A stretch of DNA of 64,000 nucleotides from Tritonibacter aquimaris (lineage in GTDB: Bacteria > Pseudomonadota > Alphaproteobacteria > Rhodobacterales > Rhodobacteraceae), in the NCBI RefSeq assembly GCF_009617595.1, contig NZ_WIXK01000012.1:1-64000 (forward strand). The letters run 5' to 3'. The translations under genes and the position numbers were made by a program. Below the pieces are notes generated by a model, which saw only the letters and a list, made by a program, of their open reading frames with translations, ran no database searches and was not told the origin of the DNA. Every line of letters begins with the position of its first letter. Position 1 is the first letter of the stretch. Below are positions 7,496 through 18,437 of the stretch, piece after piece.

Positions 7496-9841
7496 TTAGA
7501 AATCCTGCCATTTGGCATTGGCCTCTTTCAGGACCTCTTCCCGCGCGCCGCCGGGTTCTGCCACCTCTTCCTGCCAATCTCCTGCTTCAGGCGCAGCCGG
7601 GGCGGCAGGTTTTTGCACGTTGCTGCTGATGCTGCCCTCGGTCTTGAAGGCCGCCATCAGCTGCGACAGGTCCGAGGCATCCGCGCGCAGCAGGTGGCTT
7701 GCGGCGGTGGTCTCTTCCACCATGGCTGCATTGTCCTGGGTCACCCGATCCAGCTGCGATACGCCGGTGTTGATCTCACTCAGCGCGGTGGCCTGTTCTT
7801 CGGCCGATTGCACAATGTTGGTCACCAGGCCAGAGATATGGGTCACCCGATCCGAGATCGCCTGCAGCGCAGAGCCTGTGCGCCCCACCAGATCCACACC
7901 GCGATCCACCTGACGGCTGCTTTTCTCGATCAGGGTTTTGACCTCAAGCGCCGCGTCTGATGCCCGCTGCGCCAGCGCCCGCACTTCCGAGGCCACAACC
8001 GCAAAGCCCTTGCCTGCTTCACCGGCCCGCGCCGCCTCAACACCTGCGTTCAACGCCAGAAGGTTGGTCTGGAAGGCAATGTCATCGATAACGCCAATGA
8101 TCTGGGTGATGTGATCCGAGGACGCCTCGATCTCATTCATTGCGGAAATGGTTTCGGTCACCACTTCACTGCTTCTATCGGCATCCTGTTTGGCTTCGCT
8201 GGCCGCAGTTTCCACCGTGCGCACATTCTCGGTGGCGGATTTCACACTAACGGTGATCTCCTCCAGCGCCGCGGCGGTCTCTTCCAATGTGGCGGCCTGG
8301 CTTTCGGTGCGCGATGACAGATCATCTGCCGCTGCGTTGATTTCATTGACACCTTTTTCAATGCTATCCGCACGCTCAGTCACTTTTAGGACCACATTGT
8401 TCAGCCCCATCATCGCATCATTGATGCTATAACGCAGGCTCTTGTGCTCTATGGGGAAGAACTCGGTGATGTGGTTGCGGAAATCACCCTCGGCCAGTCC
8501 CATCAGCGCCTTGCTCAAAAGCTCTACCACGCGCTCATTGGCCTTTTGCGTCTCAACCTCGCGCTCTTTGGCCTCTGCACCTTGCTGCAGGCGGACTTTC
8601 AGATCTTCGAGAATCTGCGCCATCTTGCCAACTTCATCGTTGCTGTCGGTGCCCTGCACTTCGATGTCATAGTTTTCATCTGCCACGCTTTGAATGTCAT
8701 CCGACAGGGTGACAAACCGTTTGGCAATCCAACGCGCCACCAGGAAACAAACCAGCGACATGATCACAGCGGTGGCCACCAGACCCAGCAGCGATGCCAT
8801 GATCAAAAAGCGGGTGGAGGCCAGCGCCTCATCGGCGTGCAGTTCAACGACTACGCCCCAGCGTTCGCCGCGCAAGGTTTCCACTGCATAGCTTGCTGCC
8901 ACCACCTCAGAGCCATCAACCCCGATGGTGTCATCAAAATAGCGGTTCTCCCCAGCAATCGCGGCCTCGATCTGCGGGCTCAACGCGCCAGAGCTTCCCA
9001 CCACTTCGCCCGAGTCTGAGGCAGAATGAGACAGCACCTGCCCCTTGGTGCCCGTCAGGATCACCCGGCCGGTATCACCCAGAAGATCCGATTGTGACAG
9101 GATCTTGCTGATTTGACTAAATGGAACCTGTACCGCAACCACACCAACACGGGTGCCGTTCTTAAACACCGGATGCGCCACAAACAGCGCCGGTTTGCCA
9201 CCGCTGGCCGCAAAGGGGGCGATATCGGTCATATAGACCTTGCCCTGCGCCGATGTGTTGCTGTTGCGAAACGCATCGCCAAGACCGGAATCGGCGTATT
9301 TGCCATTCACGTAGTTCAGGCCAAAATCATCTTCTTTGTAGACCGAATAGATCAGATTGCCCGCGGTATCGAACAGGAAGAGATCATAATAGCCATGTGT
9401 TTTCTGAAAGCTGCGCATGCTCATGTGATAGCGGCGGTGCACGGTGCTCCAGCTGGAGTTATCCCCTGCGTCCACAACATCTGCCTGCTTATTACTGTCG
9501 TGATTTTCATGGGAATTATTGCCCATATAGGCGGTGCGCACCTGGTCGCTTGCATCCGGACCCATCAGACGCCAGGCTGAGGTGAATTCAACCAGCGCAT
9601 CCTGAATGGCGACATTTTCAGCCAGCGCTTCTGTGTCATGTTCGATCGAATGCAACCACTCGGTCAGTGCCACCGCCCGCTCGTGGGCGAGGATCGTATA
9701 GGTTTCTTCGTTGTCCTCATCAAGGACCACAACCAGTTCCCACAACTGCACCAAACCTGACACTACAACGAACAAAACTGTAGGCAAGGTGATCAACAGC
9801 GGCAGCTTTTTGGAAAGCTTCATATCTTTGAGGATTTTCAT
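7496..9841 (-). CDS. Methyl-accepting chemotaxis protein with Cache-like sensor
   Basis: A transmembrane chemoreceptor of 781 residues. The order is an N-terminal helix (about residues 14-34), a periplasmic Cache-like sensor with the segment [17 protein letters not shown], a second helix (about 340-362), HAMP, and the cytoplasmic signalling domain. The hairpin tip contains [20 protein letters not shown] and [19 protein letters not shown]. It ends in KWQDF, matching the x-W-x-x-F tether for CheR/CheB. The ATG at 9841 was chosen because GGAG lies 12 bp upstream; an ATG eight codons earlier has none. It lies between nasT and the nrt operon with its own terminator. The ligand is unknown; nitrate is only suggested by position. 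Confidence 0.93.
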   Translation of the reverse strand: MKILKDMKLSKKLPLLITLPTVLFVVVSGLVQLWELVVVLDEDNEETYTILAHERAVALTEWLHSIEHDTEALAENVAIQDALVEFTSAWRLMGPDASDQVRTAYMGNNSHENHDSNKQADVVDAGDNSSWSTVHRRYHMSMRSFQKTHGYYDLFLFDTAGNLIYSVYKEDDFGLNYVNGKYADSGLGDAFRNSNTSAQGKVYMTDIAPFAASGGKPALFVAHPVFKNGTRVGVVAVQVPFSQISKILSQSDLLGDTGRVILTGTKGQVLSHSASDSGEVVGSSGALSPQIEAAIAGENRYFDDTIGVDGSEVVAASYAVETLRGERWGVVVELHADEALASTRFLIMASLLGLVATAVIMSLVCFLVARWIAKRFVTLSDDIQSVADENYDIEVQGTDSNDEVGKMAQILEDLKVRLQQGAEAKEREVETQKANERVVELLSKALMGLAEGDFRNHITEFFPIEHKSLRYSINDAMMGLNNVVLKVTERADSIEKGVNEINAAADDLSSRTESQAATLEETAAALEEITVSVKSATENVRTVETAASEAKQDADRSSEVVTETISAMNEIEASSDHITQIIGVIDDIAFQTNLLALNAGVEAARAGEAGKGFAVVASEVRALAQRASDAALEVKTLIEKSSRQVDRGVDLVGRTGSALQAISDRVTHISGLVTNIVQSAEEQATALSEINTGVSQLDRVTQDNAAMVEETTAASHLLRADASDLSQLMAAFKTEGSISSNVQKPAAPAAPEAGDWQEEVAEPGGAREEVLKEANAKWQDF

Positions 9842-9987
9842 CGCGTTACTCTTACTCCAGACCATACCATGAGCCGAAACACAGCTCGCCTTAGCCAGAG
9901 ACGCTAGTAGGGAAAAATTTTCACAACCCTAACGCTACATAAAACCGCCATAAATAAAGAAAATGAAATCTACGCAGTTTGAATATA

Positions 9988-10545
9988 TCACGATAAAAGC
10001 TCGGATGCGGTGACAATTGCCGCCGCCACATCAGCCACCCGCCGCCCCTGTTGCATCGCGCTTTGGCGCAGCAATTTATAAGCCTCGCCCTCGTCCAGAC
10101 CTTTGGCCTGCATGATGATGCCCTTGGCGCGGTCGATGGTCTTGCGCTCGCGCAGGGCCTGCTGGCTGGCTTCCAATTGTTGGCGCAAGTCCCGCAACTG
10201 TTCAAACCGCAACAGCGCCGTTGTCACCTGCAGCGGCAGCTGCGCGGGGTGGTCACAAAACCCCATCACCGCCGTGCCCATGCGCGCCAGCTGCGGATCA
10301 AGGCTTTTGGTCAGCACCACGGTGGCGCTCTGTTCGGCGGTGGTGGTCAAATCATCCAGCCGCTGCGCCGACGGGCTGGGCAGATCAGCAACCACCAGAT
10401 CAACGCGGGATTTACGCAGAAACGGGGCCAGCTCTGCGGCGTTTACCTGCTCCAGCGTGCGATGCGGCGCCAGTGGGGCCAGCGCTTCGACGATTTCGGC
10501 ACCGCGATCTTGCGCGGCAACCACAATGGACAATGGGTTCAGCAT
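9988..10545 (-). CDS. nasT: ANTAR-domain antiterminator, NasT-type
   Basis: RNA-binding response-regulator-like protein of 185 residues. An N-terminal receiver-like domain (about 5-118) has a candidate Asp in VVADLPSP but lacks the usual acidic pair after strand 1. A coiled linker (about 118-133) leads to a C-terminal ANTAR domain, where RKTIDRAKGIIMQAKGLDE and EAYKLLRQSAM are characteristic. NasT proteins bind twin hairpins in nitrate-operon leaders and prevent termination; a hairpin of this kind lies upstream of nrtA. In known systems NasS holds NasT inactive without nitrate, but no nasS gene is adjacent. The ATG was preferred over a TTG two codons upstream; no clear ribosome-binding site is visible. 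Confidence 0.88.
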   Translation of the reverse strand: MLNPLSIVVAAQDRGAEIVEALAPLAPHRTLEQVNAAELAPFLRKSRVDLVVADLPSPSAQRLDDLTTTAEQSATVVLTKSLDPQLARMGTAVMGFCDHPAQLPLQVTTALLRFEQLRDLRQQLEASQQALRERKTIDRAKGIIMQAKGLDEGEAYKLLRQSAMQQGRRVADVAAAIVTASELLS

Positions 10546-10851
10546 ATCCAAATGCTAGCCGCTGCCACGGCGCAAATCTGCCCCACACCCAGGGCAGCGC
10601 CTCGCAACGCTCAGAATCCGGGCACAATCGCCGGGCAGCAGCGCCAGATGCTGAAAAACCAAACAGATCTGGAATCTTTATCGCCGCAGAAAACCGCGCG
10701 ATTACACATAAGACCCGCCTCCGCAAAACCGTAAACGCTGCGCCATCTCACAATTATAGGTGTATTTTGCGCTGCTTTTTTCAGCCGGTTTACCGCTGCT
10801 CAACGCTTGCGCCGTAAAAGACGATGCAGCCAGTAAAAGGATATCGCGCAT
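10546..10851. other. Divergent intergenic region nasT / di-haem peroxidase
   Basis: 306 bp between two divergent genes. A possible ribosome-binding site AAAGGA lies about 12 bp before the peroxidase ATG. I saw no clear operator, terminator or RNA structure. Confidence 0.4.
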
Positions 10852-11919
10852 ATGCGGGTCTTGACCAAAGCCCTGTTTGTTCTGTCCGCGTTGGGAGCAA
10901 CGTTGTTTTTGCATGCGGATAGCCATGCGAAATCCTATACTTATATCTCTGCAAAAGAACTGGCGCAGGCGCTCACTGGGCCGGATCGCGCCACCCGTTC
11001 GGCGTTTCGCCGCCCAACGCGCATTCCTTTTCCGCCCGACAATGCGTTTCGCCATGATGCGGCGGTGCTGGGCAAGATGTTGTTTTTTGATCCTCGCCTG
11101 TCCGGCAGTCAAAACATCAGCTGTTCCACCTGCCACAATCCCTCTTTTGGCTGGGCCACCCCGGTGCATCCCGTCGCCTCTGAGCAGGAACGTGTGGGAC
11201 GCCGCCACGCCCCCAGTATCGTGAATGTGGCCTGGACCACACCGCTATTTTGGGATGGGCGCGCCGCCACATTGGAAGATCAGGCCGTAGGCCCGATCCT
11301 TGATCCCAATGAAATGGATTCGGATTTTGACACCATCATCCACCGGCTCGAAAAAGTGAGCGCCTATCGCCGCTGGTTTGATCTGGTCTACCCGGACGAA
11401 GGGATCACAGCCGGTACCGTGGTGCGTTCATTGGCGACCTATCAACGCACCATTGTCAGCGGCGGTGCCCCGTTTGATGATTGGATCTCCGGCAACGCCG
11501 GGGCAATCTCGGATGAAGCGCGGCGCGGGTTTGAACTGTTTCGCGGCCGTGCAGGCTGTATCAGCTGCCATTCCAGCTGGATGTTCACCGACAACAATAT
11601 GCATGACATCGGCTTGCGCAGCCCCGATCTGGGCCAGGGCGCGCTGGAAGGCCAGCCCAGCAGCCAGAACTATCATTTCAAAACTCCGGGCCTGCGCAAT
11701 ATCACCATGCGCGCGCCCTATATGCACGATGGCTCCATCCCCACCCTGCGCGAAGTGATCCGCCACTACGCCAATGGGGGCTCTATCTGGGTGGCGCGCG
11801 ATGTGGATATTGAACCCTTTACCATCAGCGAGACCGAAATCGACGAACTCATTGCGTTTTTGAACACGCTCTCCACCAGCAACCCGGTGGGTCAGCCCCC
11901 CACCCTCCCCGCCAATTAA
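10852..11919 (+). CDS. Di-haem cytochrome c peroxidase (CcpA/MauG family)
   Basis: Exported di-haem c-type protein of 355 residues, probably reducing hydrogen peroxide in the periplasm with electrons from a small cytochrome. An N-terminal signal peptide (about 1-27) precedes two haem-binding motifs, CSTCH at 91-95 and CISCH at 236-240, in the order and spacing of the family. LFFDPRLSG before the first motif and APYMHDGSIPTLREV after the second are family landmarks; Met291 is a candidate distal ligand for the second haem, favouring peroxidase over MauG, where a Tyr is used. The histidine kinase gene starts 33 bp downstream, so the two are probably cotranscribed. Confidence 0.9.
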   Translation: MRVLTKALFVLSALGATLFLHADSHAKSYTYISAKELAQALTGPDRATRSAFRRPTRIPFPPDNAFRHDAAVLGKMLFFDPRLSGSQNISCSTCHNPSFGWATPVHPVASEQERVGRRHAPSIVNVAWTTPLFWDGRAATLEDQAVGPILDPNEMDSDFDTIIHRLEKVSAYRRWFDLVYPDEGITAGTVVRSLATYQRTIVSGGAPFDDWISGNAGAISDEARRGFELFRGRAGCISCHSSWMFTDNNMHDIGLRSPDLGQGALEGQPSSQNYHFKTPGLRNITMRAPYMHDGSIPTLREVIRHYANGGSIWVARDVDIEPFTISETEIDELIAFLNTLSTSNPVGQPPTLPAN

Positions 11920-11952
11920 CCCCCTATTGGCAGAGGCACAGACCCAAATATC

Positions 11953-14325
11953 ATGAGCATTAAAAAGTCCATTGTTGTCCCCGTCATGATCCTGGCCTCT
12001 GCAATCTTTGCGGTTGCGCTCGCGGTCAGCGGCACCATTATTTTTGCCAGCAACCGCTCCAACACTCAGGTCAGCGAGGCGTTGGAAATCACCCTGAAAA
12101 CCCAGCAGCTCAGCACCCAGACCCATGCCGCGCAAGAGTATCTCAACCGGGTGCTCGACATGACCGATTTCAGCGAAATGGCAACGCTGGAACGCGACAT
12201 CACACATCACAGCAACACCATCAGCGACAGTCTCAAGGACATCACCGCCCATCACCTGCCCAAATCGCTGTCCGCTCAGGTCGACACGTTGCGCGATGAG
12301 CTGAAAAACTGGCGCACCCTGGCACAGCAACGCCTTGGCCTCACCGGTCTGGCGCAGATCCCGACCCGCTCCACCTTGGATCAGCAGGCCCATACGGTGC
12401 TCAACGCCACCGCCACGCTTGCCACTGCCGCCGCTGATTTTGCCAAGATGGAGATCAAACGCGCCCATCTGCGCACCCTGCGCATTTTTGCCGCCTCGAT
12501 GGCCTGCACCATGGCCATTCTGGCGCTGGCGCTGGTCTTTGCGTTCAAACGCGCCTCGCAGATGTCGCATGCGGTGTTGCGGATTTCGTCGCGGGTGCTG
12601 GGCTTGGCCCGCGTCGAAGGCGACCCGGAAGAACAACCCGAAAACGAGCTTGAAGCGGTGCATGGCGCGCTGGACAAACTACATGAATCGCTGCGCGAAA
12701 AACGTCGTATCCAGACAACCCTGATCGAAGAAAAGACCCGCGCCGAGGCCGCAACAGAGTCTAAATCGCGGTTTTTGGCCACGATGAGCCATGAAATCCG
12801 CACCCCGATCAACGGGGTTCTGGGCATGGCCGATATCCTCAATGAGACCGAGCTCACCGCCGAACAGCGATCTTATTCCGAAACCATTCTCGCCTCCTCC
12901 GAGGCGCTGCTGCGCATCGTCAACGATATTTTGGATTTCTCCAAACTTGAGGCCGGAAAAACCCTGCTGTTGCAGCAACCCTTTGATCTGCGCGACGTTT
13001 TATTTGATGTGGCAACGCTGGTGTCTTCGACCGCCACTGCCAAAGGGGTTGAGGTAGCGATTGATGTGCCCGATGACACCCCGCGCCACTTTATTGGCGA
13101 CAGCGGCCGTATCCGGCAGGTTTTGCTCAATATCATCGGCAATGCGGTGAAATTCACCCCACAGGGCTATGTGGGCATCACCCTTTCTTATGATCCCAAC
13201 CGCCCCGAGCCACTGTCCATTGCGATCGAAGATACCGGTGTTGGCATCCCGCAGGATCAGATCGATCACATCTTTCAGGCCTTTGAACAGGTCGAAAGCA
13301 CGGTGGCGCGCCGGTTTGAAGGCACGGGTCTCGGCCTTGCCATCACCGCCCGCCTGGTGGATGCAATGGACGGGCGCATTGATGTGACCTCAACGGTGGA
13401 CGTCGGCTCCTGCTTTACCCTGCATCTGCCCCTCGCCATCGCCGCCCTCGAAGAAAGCCCGGCCGCGGGCCGCAAAGCCCAGATCGAACAGATCGCAGGC
13501 AAATCCATTCTGCTGGTCTCCAGCCTGCCCTTTGGTGCCGCGCTGCGACAGAACCTGCTGAAAAGCTGGGGCGCCGAGGTACAACAATTCATCGATTGCA
13601 CCAGCGCACTGGCCAGCAATACGGCGCAGACCTGCGATCTGGTGCTGGTGGAAACCCTGCTCGAAACCGAAGAGGCGGCGGAATTTGCCCGCCGCTTCTG
13701 GGCCCTCCGCCAGACAGAGCCAAAGATCCCGATCCTGCTGACCACCGATGGCCATCACATCACCGCGCTGCAATCGCTGAAATCCCAGGGCCCAATTGCC
13801 GCTTTGATGCGCCCGGCCCGCAATGGGGTTTTGCTGCAGACATTGGCGCAGGCGCTCTGCCCCAAAACAGATCTCGTGGCCCCGGTCCCGAACCAGAAAC
13901 CACAGCAGGTCGATCTTTCGGCTTACCGCGTCCTTGTCGCCGAGGACAACCGCACCAACCAGCTGGTGCTGCGCAAGATGCTTGCTCCCACCGGGCTCGA
14001 TATGACCTTTTGCAACGATGGTCAGGAGGCGGTGGATACCTTCCGCACCAGCCAGTTTGATCTGGTGCTGATGGATATGTCGATGCCGGTCATGGATGGG
14101 GTGCAGGCCACCCGGATGATCCGCAAACTGGAACAGGATATGGGGCTCATCCCCTGCCCTATTCTGGCGCTCACCGCCAATGTGATGGACACCGACGAAG
14201 CCGCCTGCCGCGCGGCCGGCATGGTGGATTTCCTCACCAAGCCGGTGCGCAAACAGGTGGTGATTGCGGCAATCGAACAATGGGGCAGCCCCAGACAGGA
14301 CCACCCCAAGGTTGGCAATCTTTAA
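11953..14325 (+). CDS. Membrane hybrid histidine kinase with one degenerate and one intact receiver
   Basis: Sensor kinase of 790 residues. Two membrane helices (about 8-32 and 178-197) enclose a helical periplasmic domain of about 145 residues. A coiled segment leads to HisKA with MSHEIRTPINGVLGM (His280), then HATPase with NAVKFTPQGY, DTGVGIPQDQ and GTGLGLAI. Residues 513-635 resemble a receiver but carry Glu567 instead of the phospho-Asp (LVLVE), lack the acidic pair (ILLVSS) and have Arg in place of the Lys (LMRPA). The last domain is a normal receiver with VAEDN, Asp708 in VLMDMSMP and Lys763. No Hpt domain is present. The signal and downstream partner are unknown; linkage to the peroxidase suggests redox sensing. 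Confidence 0.92.
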   Translation: MSIKKSIVVPVMILASAIFAVALAVSGTIIFASNRSNTQVSEALEITLKTQQLSTQTHAAQEYLNRVLDMTDFSEMATLERDITHHSNTISDSLKDITAHHLPKSLSAQVDTLRDELKNWRTLAQQRLGLTGLAQIPTRSTLDQQAHTVLNATATLATAAADFAKMEIKRAHLRTLRIFAASMACTMAILALALVFAFKRASQMSHAVLRISSRVLGLARVEGDPEEQPENELEAVHGALDKLHESLREKRRIQTTLIEEKTRAEAATESKSRFLATMSHEIRTPINGVLGMADILNETELTAEQRSYSETILASSEALLRIVNDILDFSKLEAGKTLLLQQPFDLRDVLFDVATLVSSTATAKGVEVAIDVPDDTPRHFIGDSGRIRQVLLNIIGNAVKFTPQGYVGITLSYDPNRPEPLSIAIEDTGVGIPQDQIDHIFQAFEQVESTVARRFEGTGLGLAITARLVDAMDGRIDVTSTVDVGSCFTLHLPLAIAALEESPAAGRKAQIEQIAGKSILLVSSLPFGAALRQNLLKSWGAEVQQFIDCTSALASNTAQTCDLVLVETLLETEEAAEFARRFWALRQTEPKIPILLTTDGHHITALQSLKSQGPIAALMRPARNGVLLQTLAQALCPKTDLVAPVPNQKPQQVDLSAYRVLVAEDNRTNQLVLRKMLAPTGLDMTFCNDGQEAVDTFRTSQFDLVLMDMSMPVMDGVQATRMIRKLEQDMGLIPCPILALTANVMDTDEAACRAAGMVDFLTKPVRKQVVIAAIEQWGSPRQDHPKVGNL

Positions 14326-14358
14326 AATGCAGCGCGCGCGACTAAATCGCGCAACGCA

Positions 14359-16029
<1,671 letters not shown>

Positions 16030-16136
16030 TCACTGCGGGCCCTGTGGTCTTTGGGCCTAACTTAGGATCATGGTGATGCCATGACAACGCGAACGCAGCA
16101 ATGCGAACTCTGGGCAGATTTTCCCCGCCTACGCCG

Positions 16137-16155
16137 AGGTTTCGCAGCGAAACCT
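16137..16155. repeat. parS-like palindrome, copy 1
   Basis: AGGTTTCGCAGCGAAACCT, a perfect 19-bp dyad around one central base. Intergenic, downstream of the phosphatase-family gene. Confidence 0.8.
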
Positions 16156-16246
16156 GGCAGAGCCTCGGCCAATTTGCGGCAAGTTTTGGGATGCAAGTTG
16201 CTCGATATTGACCACATGGCTGGCCCAATCAGCGCCAATTTCGGGG

Positions 16247-16265
16247 AGGTTTCGCTGCGAAACCT
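16247..16265. repeat. parS-like palindrome, copy 2
   Basis: AGGTTTCGCTGCGAAACCT, the same dyad with central T instead of A on this strand. Centre 110 bp from copy 1. Confidence 0.8.
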
Positions 16266-16353
16266 ATGGTCTGAACAGGTGAAAACCGCCCCAAATACAG
16301 TTATTATATTTTAAATTCAAATACTTGAGCCAAAACCCAACAGCAGCAGCTGC

Positions 16354-16378
16354 GGGAGGTTTCGCAGCGAAACCTCCC
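16354..16378. repeat. parS-like palindrome, copy 3 (25-bp extended dyad)
   Basis: The 19-bp core at 16357-16375 is extended to a perfect 25-bp palindrome by GGG and CCC. It lies 10 bp beyond the stop codon of the phosphatase-family gene. Centre 110 bp from copy 2. Confidence 0.8.
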
Positions 16379-16388
16379 CACGCGCCAA

Positions 16389-17177
16389 CTACTGCACCAG
16401 ATCTCCCACAATCGCGCGGATGTCTGTTTCCAGCGCGGGCACCATGGCAACAAAATGCCGAGGCGCGCCAATGAACTCCAGCGGCGCAACCGTTTCGATC
16501 ACCGCGCCCGCTTCCTGCAGAATCAGCCACATGGCAAAGACGTCCCAGGCGTTGACATATTGCTCCCAATAGCCTTCGGCGCGCCCCAGTGCGACCGCCA
16601 GCAGGCTGATCACCGCCGCGCCATTGCGGCGATATTCCATGCCCGCGTTCAGGGCCCGGCTGACGCTGGCCACATGGTCTTCGACCTTCTGGCGGCCCGA
16701 CCAGCCCACCATCAACACGCCCGCGTGCACATCGGTGCAATCCGACAGGGCAACCGCCTGCTCAACGCCCGCATGGCGCACCATGGCGCCCTGGTCTTTG
16801 GCGGCCCATAGTGTCACATCAAGTTCCGGCGCGCAGATCGCCGCCGCCTCTAAAACACCATCCTCCATATAGGCAATAGAGACCGCCCAATCAGCGCCAC
16901 CGCGCATGTAATTGGCGGTGCCATCAATGGGATCAACCACCCATAGTTTTGGCCCATCGCCGCTTTGACCCTCTTCTTCGCCCAGCACGTGTTCATCGGG
17001 AAACTGCTCTGCGATGCGACTGCGGATCAGGTCTTCTACGGCGCGATCCGCATAGGTGACAAAATCCTGATGCCCCTTGGCCTGAATGAAATCCTCGCCC
17101 TGCTCCCGGCGCATCTTCAGCGCTTTTGCGGCGGCTTCCTCAGCAAGGTCGCGGATAAATTGGGTGCGGTTCGTCAT
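16389..17177 (-). CDS. Inositol monophosphatase family protein
   Basis: Mg-dependent phosphatase of 262 residues. The metal-binding motifs are LGEEEGQSG (Glu pair), VVDPIDGTANYMRG (DPIDGT) and NAWDVFAMWLILQEAGA (WD). The exact substrate (inositol phosphate, histidinol phosphate or adenosine bisphosphate) cannot be told from the motifs. The start MTNRTQFIRDL at 17177 is preferred over a 36-codon upstream extension that would run through a parS-like palindrome and has no family resemblance. It is transcribed in the same direction as parAB but separated from parB by a terminator and parS copy 4. Confidence 0.9.
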   Translation of the reverse strand: MTNRTQFIRDLAEEAAAKALKMRREQGEDFIQAKGHQDFVTYADRAVEDLIRSRIAEQFPDEHVLGEEEGQSGDGPKLWVVDPIDGTANYMRGGADWAVSIAYMEDGVLEAAAICAPELDVTLWAAKDQGAMVRHAGVEQAVALSDCTDVHAGVLMVGWSGRQKVEDHVASVSRALNAGMEYRRNGAAVISLLAVALGRAEGYWEQYVNAWDVFAMWLILQEAGAVIETVAPLEFIGAPRHFVAMVPALETDIRAIVGDLVQ

Positions 17178-17260
17178 GGCGTATTCCTGAAATCTGATGG
17201 CCAGAGCCTTATGCCCGGTCCTAACACAAACAGCACACAGAAATTTAAAATCCCCAGCTG

Positions 17261-17279
17261 AGGTTTCGCAGCGAAACCT
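17261..17279. repeat. parS-like palindrome, copy 4
   Basis: AGGTTTCGCAGCGAAACCT between the phosphatase-family gene and parB, 18 bp from the parB terminator. Confidence 0.8.
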
Positions 17280-17297
17280 CCCCAAGGCTCAAACAGC

Positions 17298-17326
17298 AAA
17301 AGGCCCGGATCACTCCGGGCCTTTTT
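17298..17326. terminator. parB terminator, bidirectional
   Basis: A 9-bp stem AGGCCCGGA / TCCGGGCCT with loop TCAC (17301-17322), flanked by AAA on the left and TTTTT on the right. On the minus strand it lies 22 bp after the parB stop codon, ending the parAB transcript before the phosphatase-family gene. Confidence 0.82.
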
Positions 17327-17347
17327 CAATCTAACAACAGTTGATGG

Positions 17348-18436
17348 TCACTTTTGTTCCAGCAGATGGCGCACATTGTCCATCACCGCATCCACCAAAT
17401 CCGCGGTGGCGTTTTTGCCATAAAAGCGGATGGCATAGCCGCCGGGGCCAGACTCCAGCGCGATTTCTACGCCATTGGCCATCTTCTGACGCCCGCTGAC
17501 AACAGGTTTTTCCTGCACCTTCGGGCGGCCGCCACGGGCCGGATCCGGGGCGGACCCTTCGGCGCGTTCCACCAGCGGCAGCATCACCTGCCATTCTTCT
17601 TCGCCATTGCGCGGATCAGCGCGTTCCAATGTGGCGCGGATCTCTTCGGTCAAGCCTGCGCGCAGCGCCGCCGCCAGACGCAGACACTGGCGTTCGCTGT
17701 AGGAAATCGCGTGCGACAGCAGATCGCCCAGATCCTCATGCACCAAAGCAAAGGAGCGGATCTTGGAGCGTTTGGCCTTGGAGGCGTTTTGAAACAGCAC
17801 CTGAACCGCCTCATCAACGCTGGTGAACACACCGTCATAAACCGCCATCGCCGCGGCGCGGCCGCGTTCATATTGGCTGAGGCCTGCGCGGATCTCGTTT
17901 TCCTCGATCATCGCCACCAGCGCCTCTTTGACGCCGCCGGGTTCGCGCACAAAGGCGGCAATGGTCGGAAAGCGCTCGCCGCCGCTCATGGCGTTCAGAC
18001 GACGGATCGCAGCCAGGCGGCGATAGCCCGAAATCAGCCCGTATTGGGCGCCATCTTCGACGTGCTGGGGCACATAGACCTCGATCGGCAGACGCAGACC
18101 GTTGACCGAAATCGAGGTCATCAGCTCCTGCATCTCATCTTCGCCCAGCTCCATCCGGTCGCGTGACAGCGCATCGGCGGTGATCTCATGGATCGGGATT
18201 TCCACCGCAACCAGACCTTTTTCCTCAGCCGCGCGCAGGCGTTCCGCATCGGCCTTGTCTTTGGCCTGGGCCTCGCGGTCGGCCTGGGGCAGGGGGGATG
18301 CGCGCATGGCGGCATCGGCCACCACATCAGCAATCGGCGGGCGCACGGCGGTGCGAGTGAGTTCCTGATCAATGCCCGCTTCGATCTCTTTCAAAGCTTC
18401 GGCGGATGGGGCTTCGAGTTGTCTGCGTCGTGCCAT
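17348..18436 (-). CDS. parB: ParB-type centromere-binding partition protein
   Basis: DNA-binding partition protein of 362 residues that would load on parS sites and work with ParA to segregate the replicon. The N-terminal ParB/sulfiredoxin-like domain includes NGLRLPIEVYV and LISGYRRLAAIRRL, followed by IEENEIRAGLSQYERGRA, typical of ParB box II, and a helix-turn-helix region. A linker with ARGGRPK leads to a C-terminal dimerisation-like domain. The start MARRRQLEAPS lies one base after the parA stop; a 21-codon upstream extension would translate the palindrome. Six palindromes nearby are its probable targets. Confidence 0.92.
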   Translation of the reverse strand: MARRRQLEAPSAEALKEIEAGIDQELTRTAVRPPIADVVADAAMRASPLPQADREAQAKDKADAERLRAAEEKGLVAVEIPIHEITADALSRDRMELGEDEMQELMTSISVNGLRLPIEVYVPQHVEDGAQYGLISGYRRLAAIRRLNAMSGGERFPTIAAFVREPGGVKEALVAMIEENEIRAGLSQYERGRAAAMAVYDGVFTSVDEAVQVLFQNASKAKRSKIRSFALVHEDLGDLLSHAISYSERQCLRLAAALRAGLTEEIRATLERADPRNGEEEWQVMLPLVERAEGSAPDPARGGRPKVQEKPVVSGRQKMANGVEIALESGPGGYAIRFYGKNATADLVDAVMDNVRHLLEQK

Positions 18437-18437
18437 G

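Noticed and set aside
6764-7960. A 398-codon plus-strand frame across nrtA, its leader and the chemoreceptor end
   Set aside because: It runs through two terminators and the antisense of two real genes.
11428-12663. A 411-codon minus-strand frame opposite the peroxidase and kinase genes
   Set aside because: Antisense to conserved haem and kinase regions; composition typical of a shadow frame.
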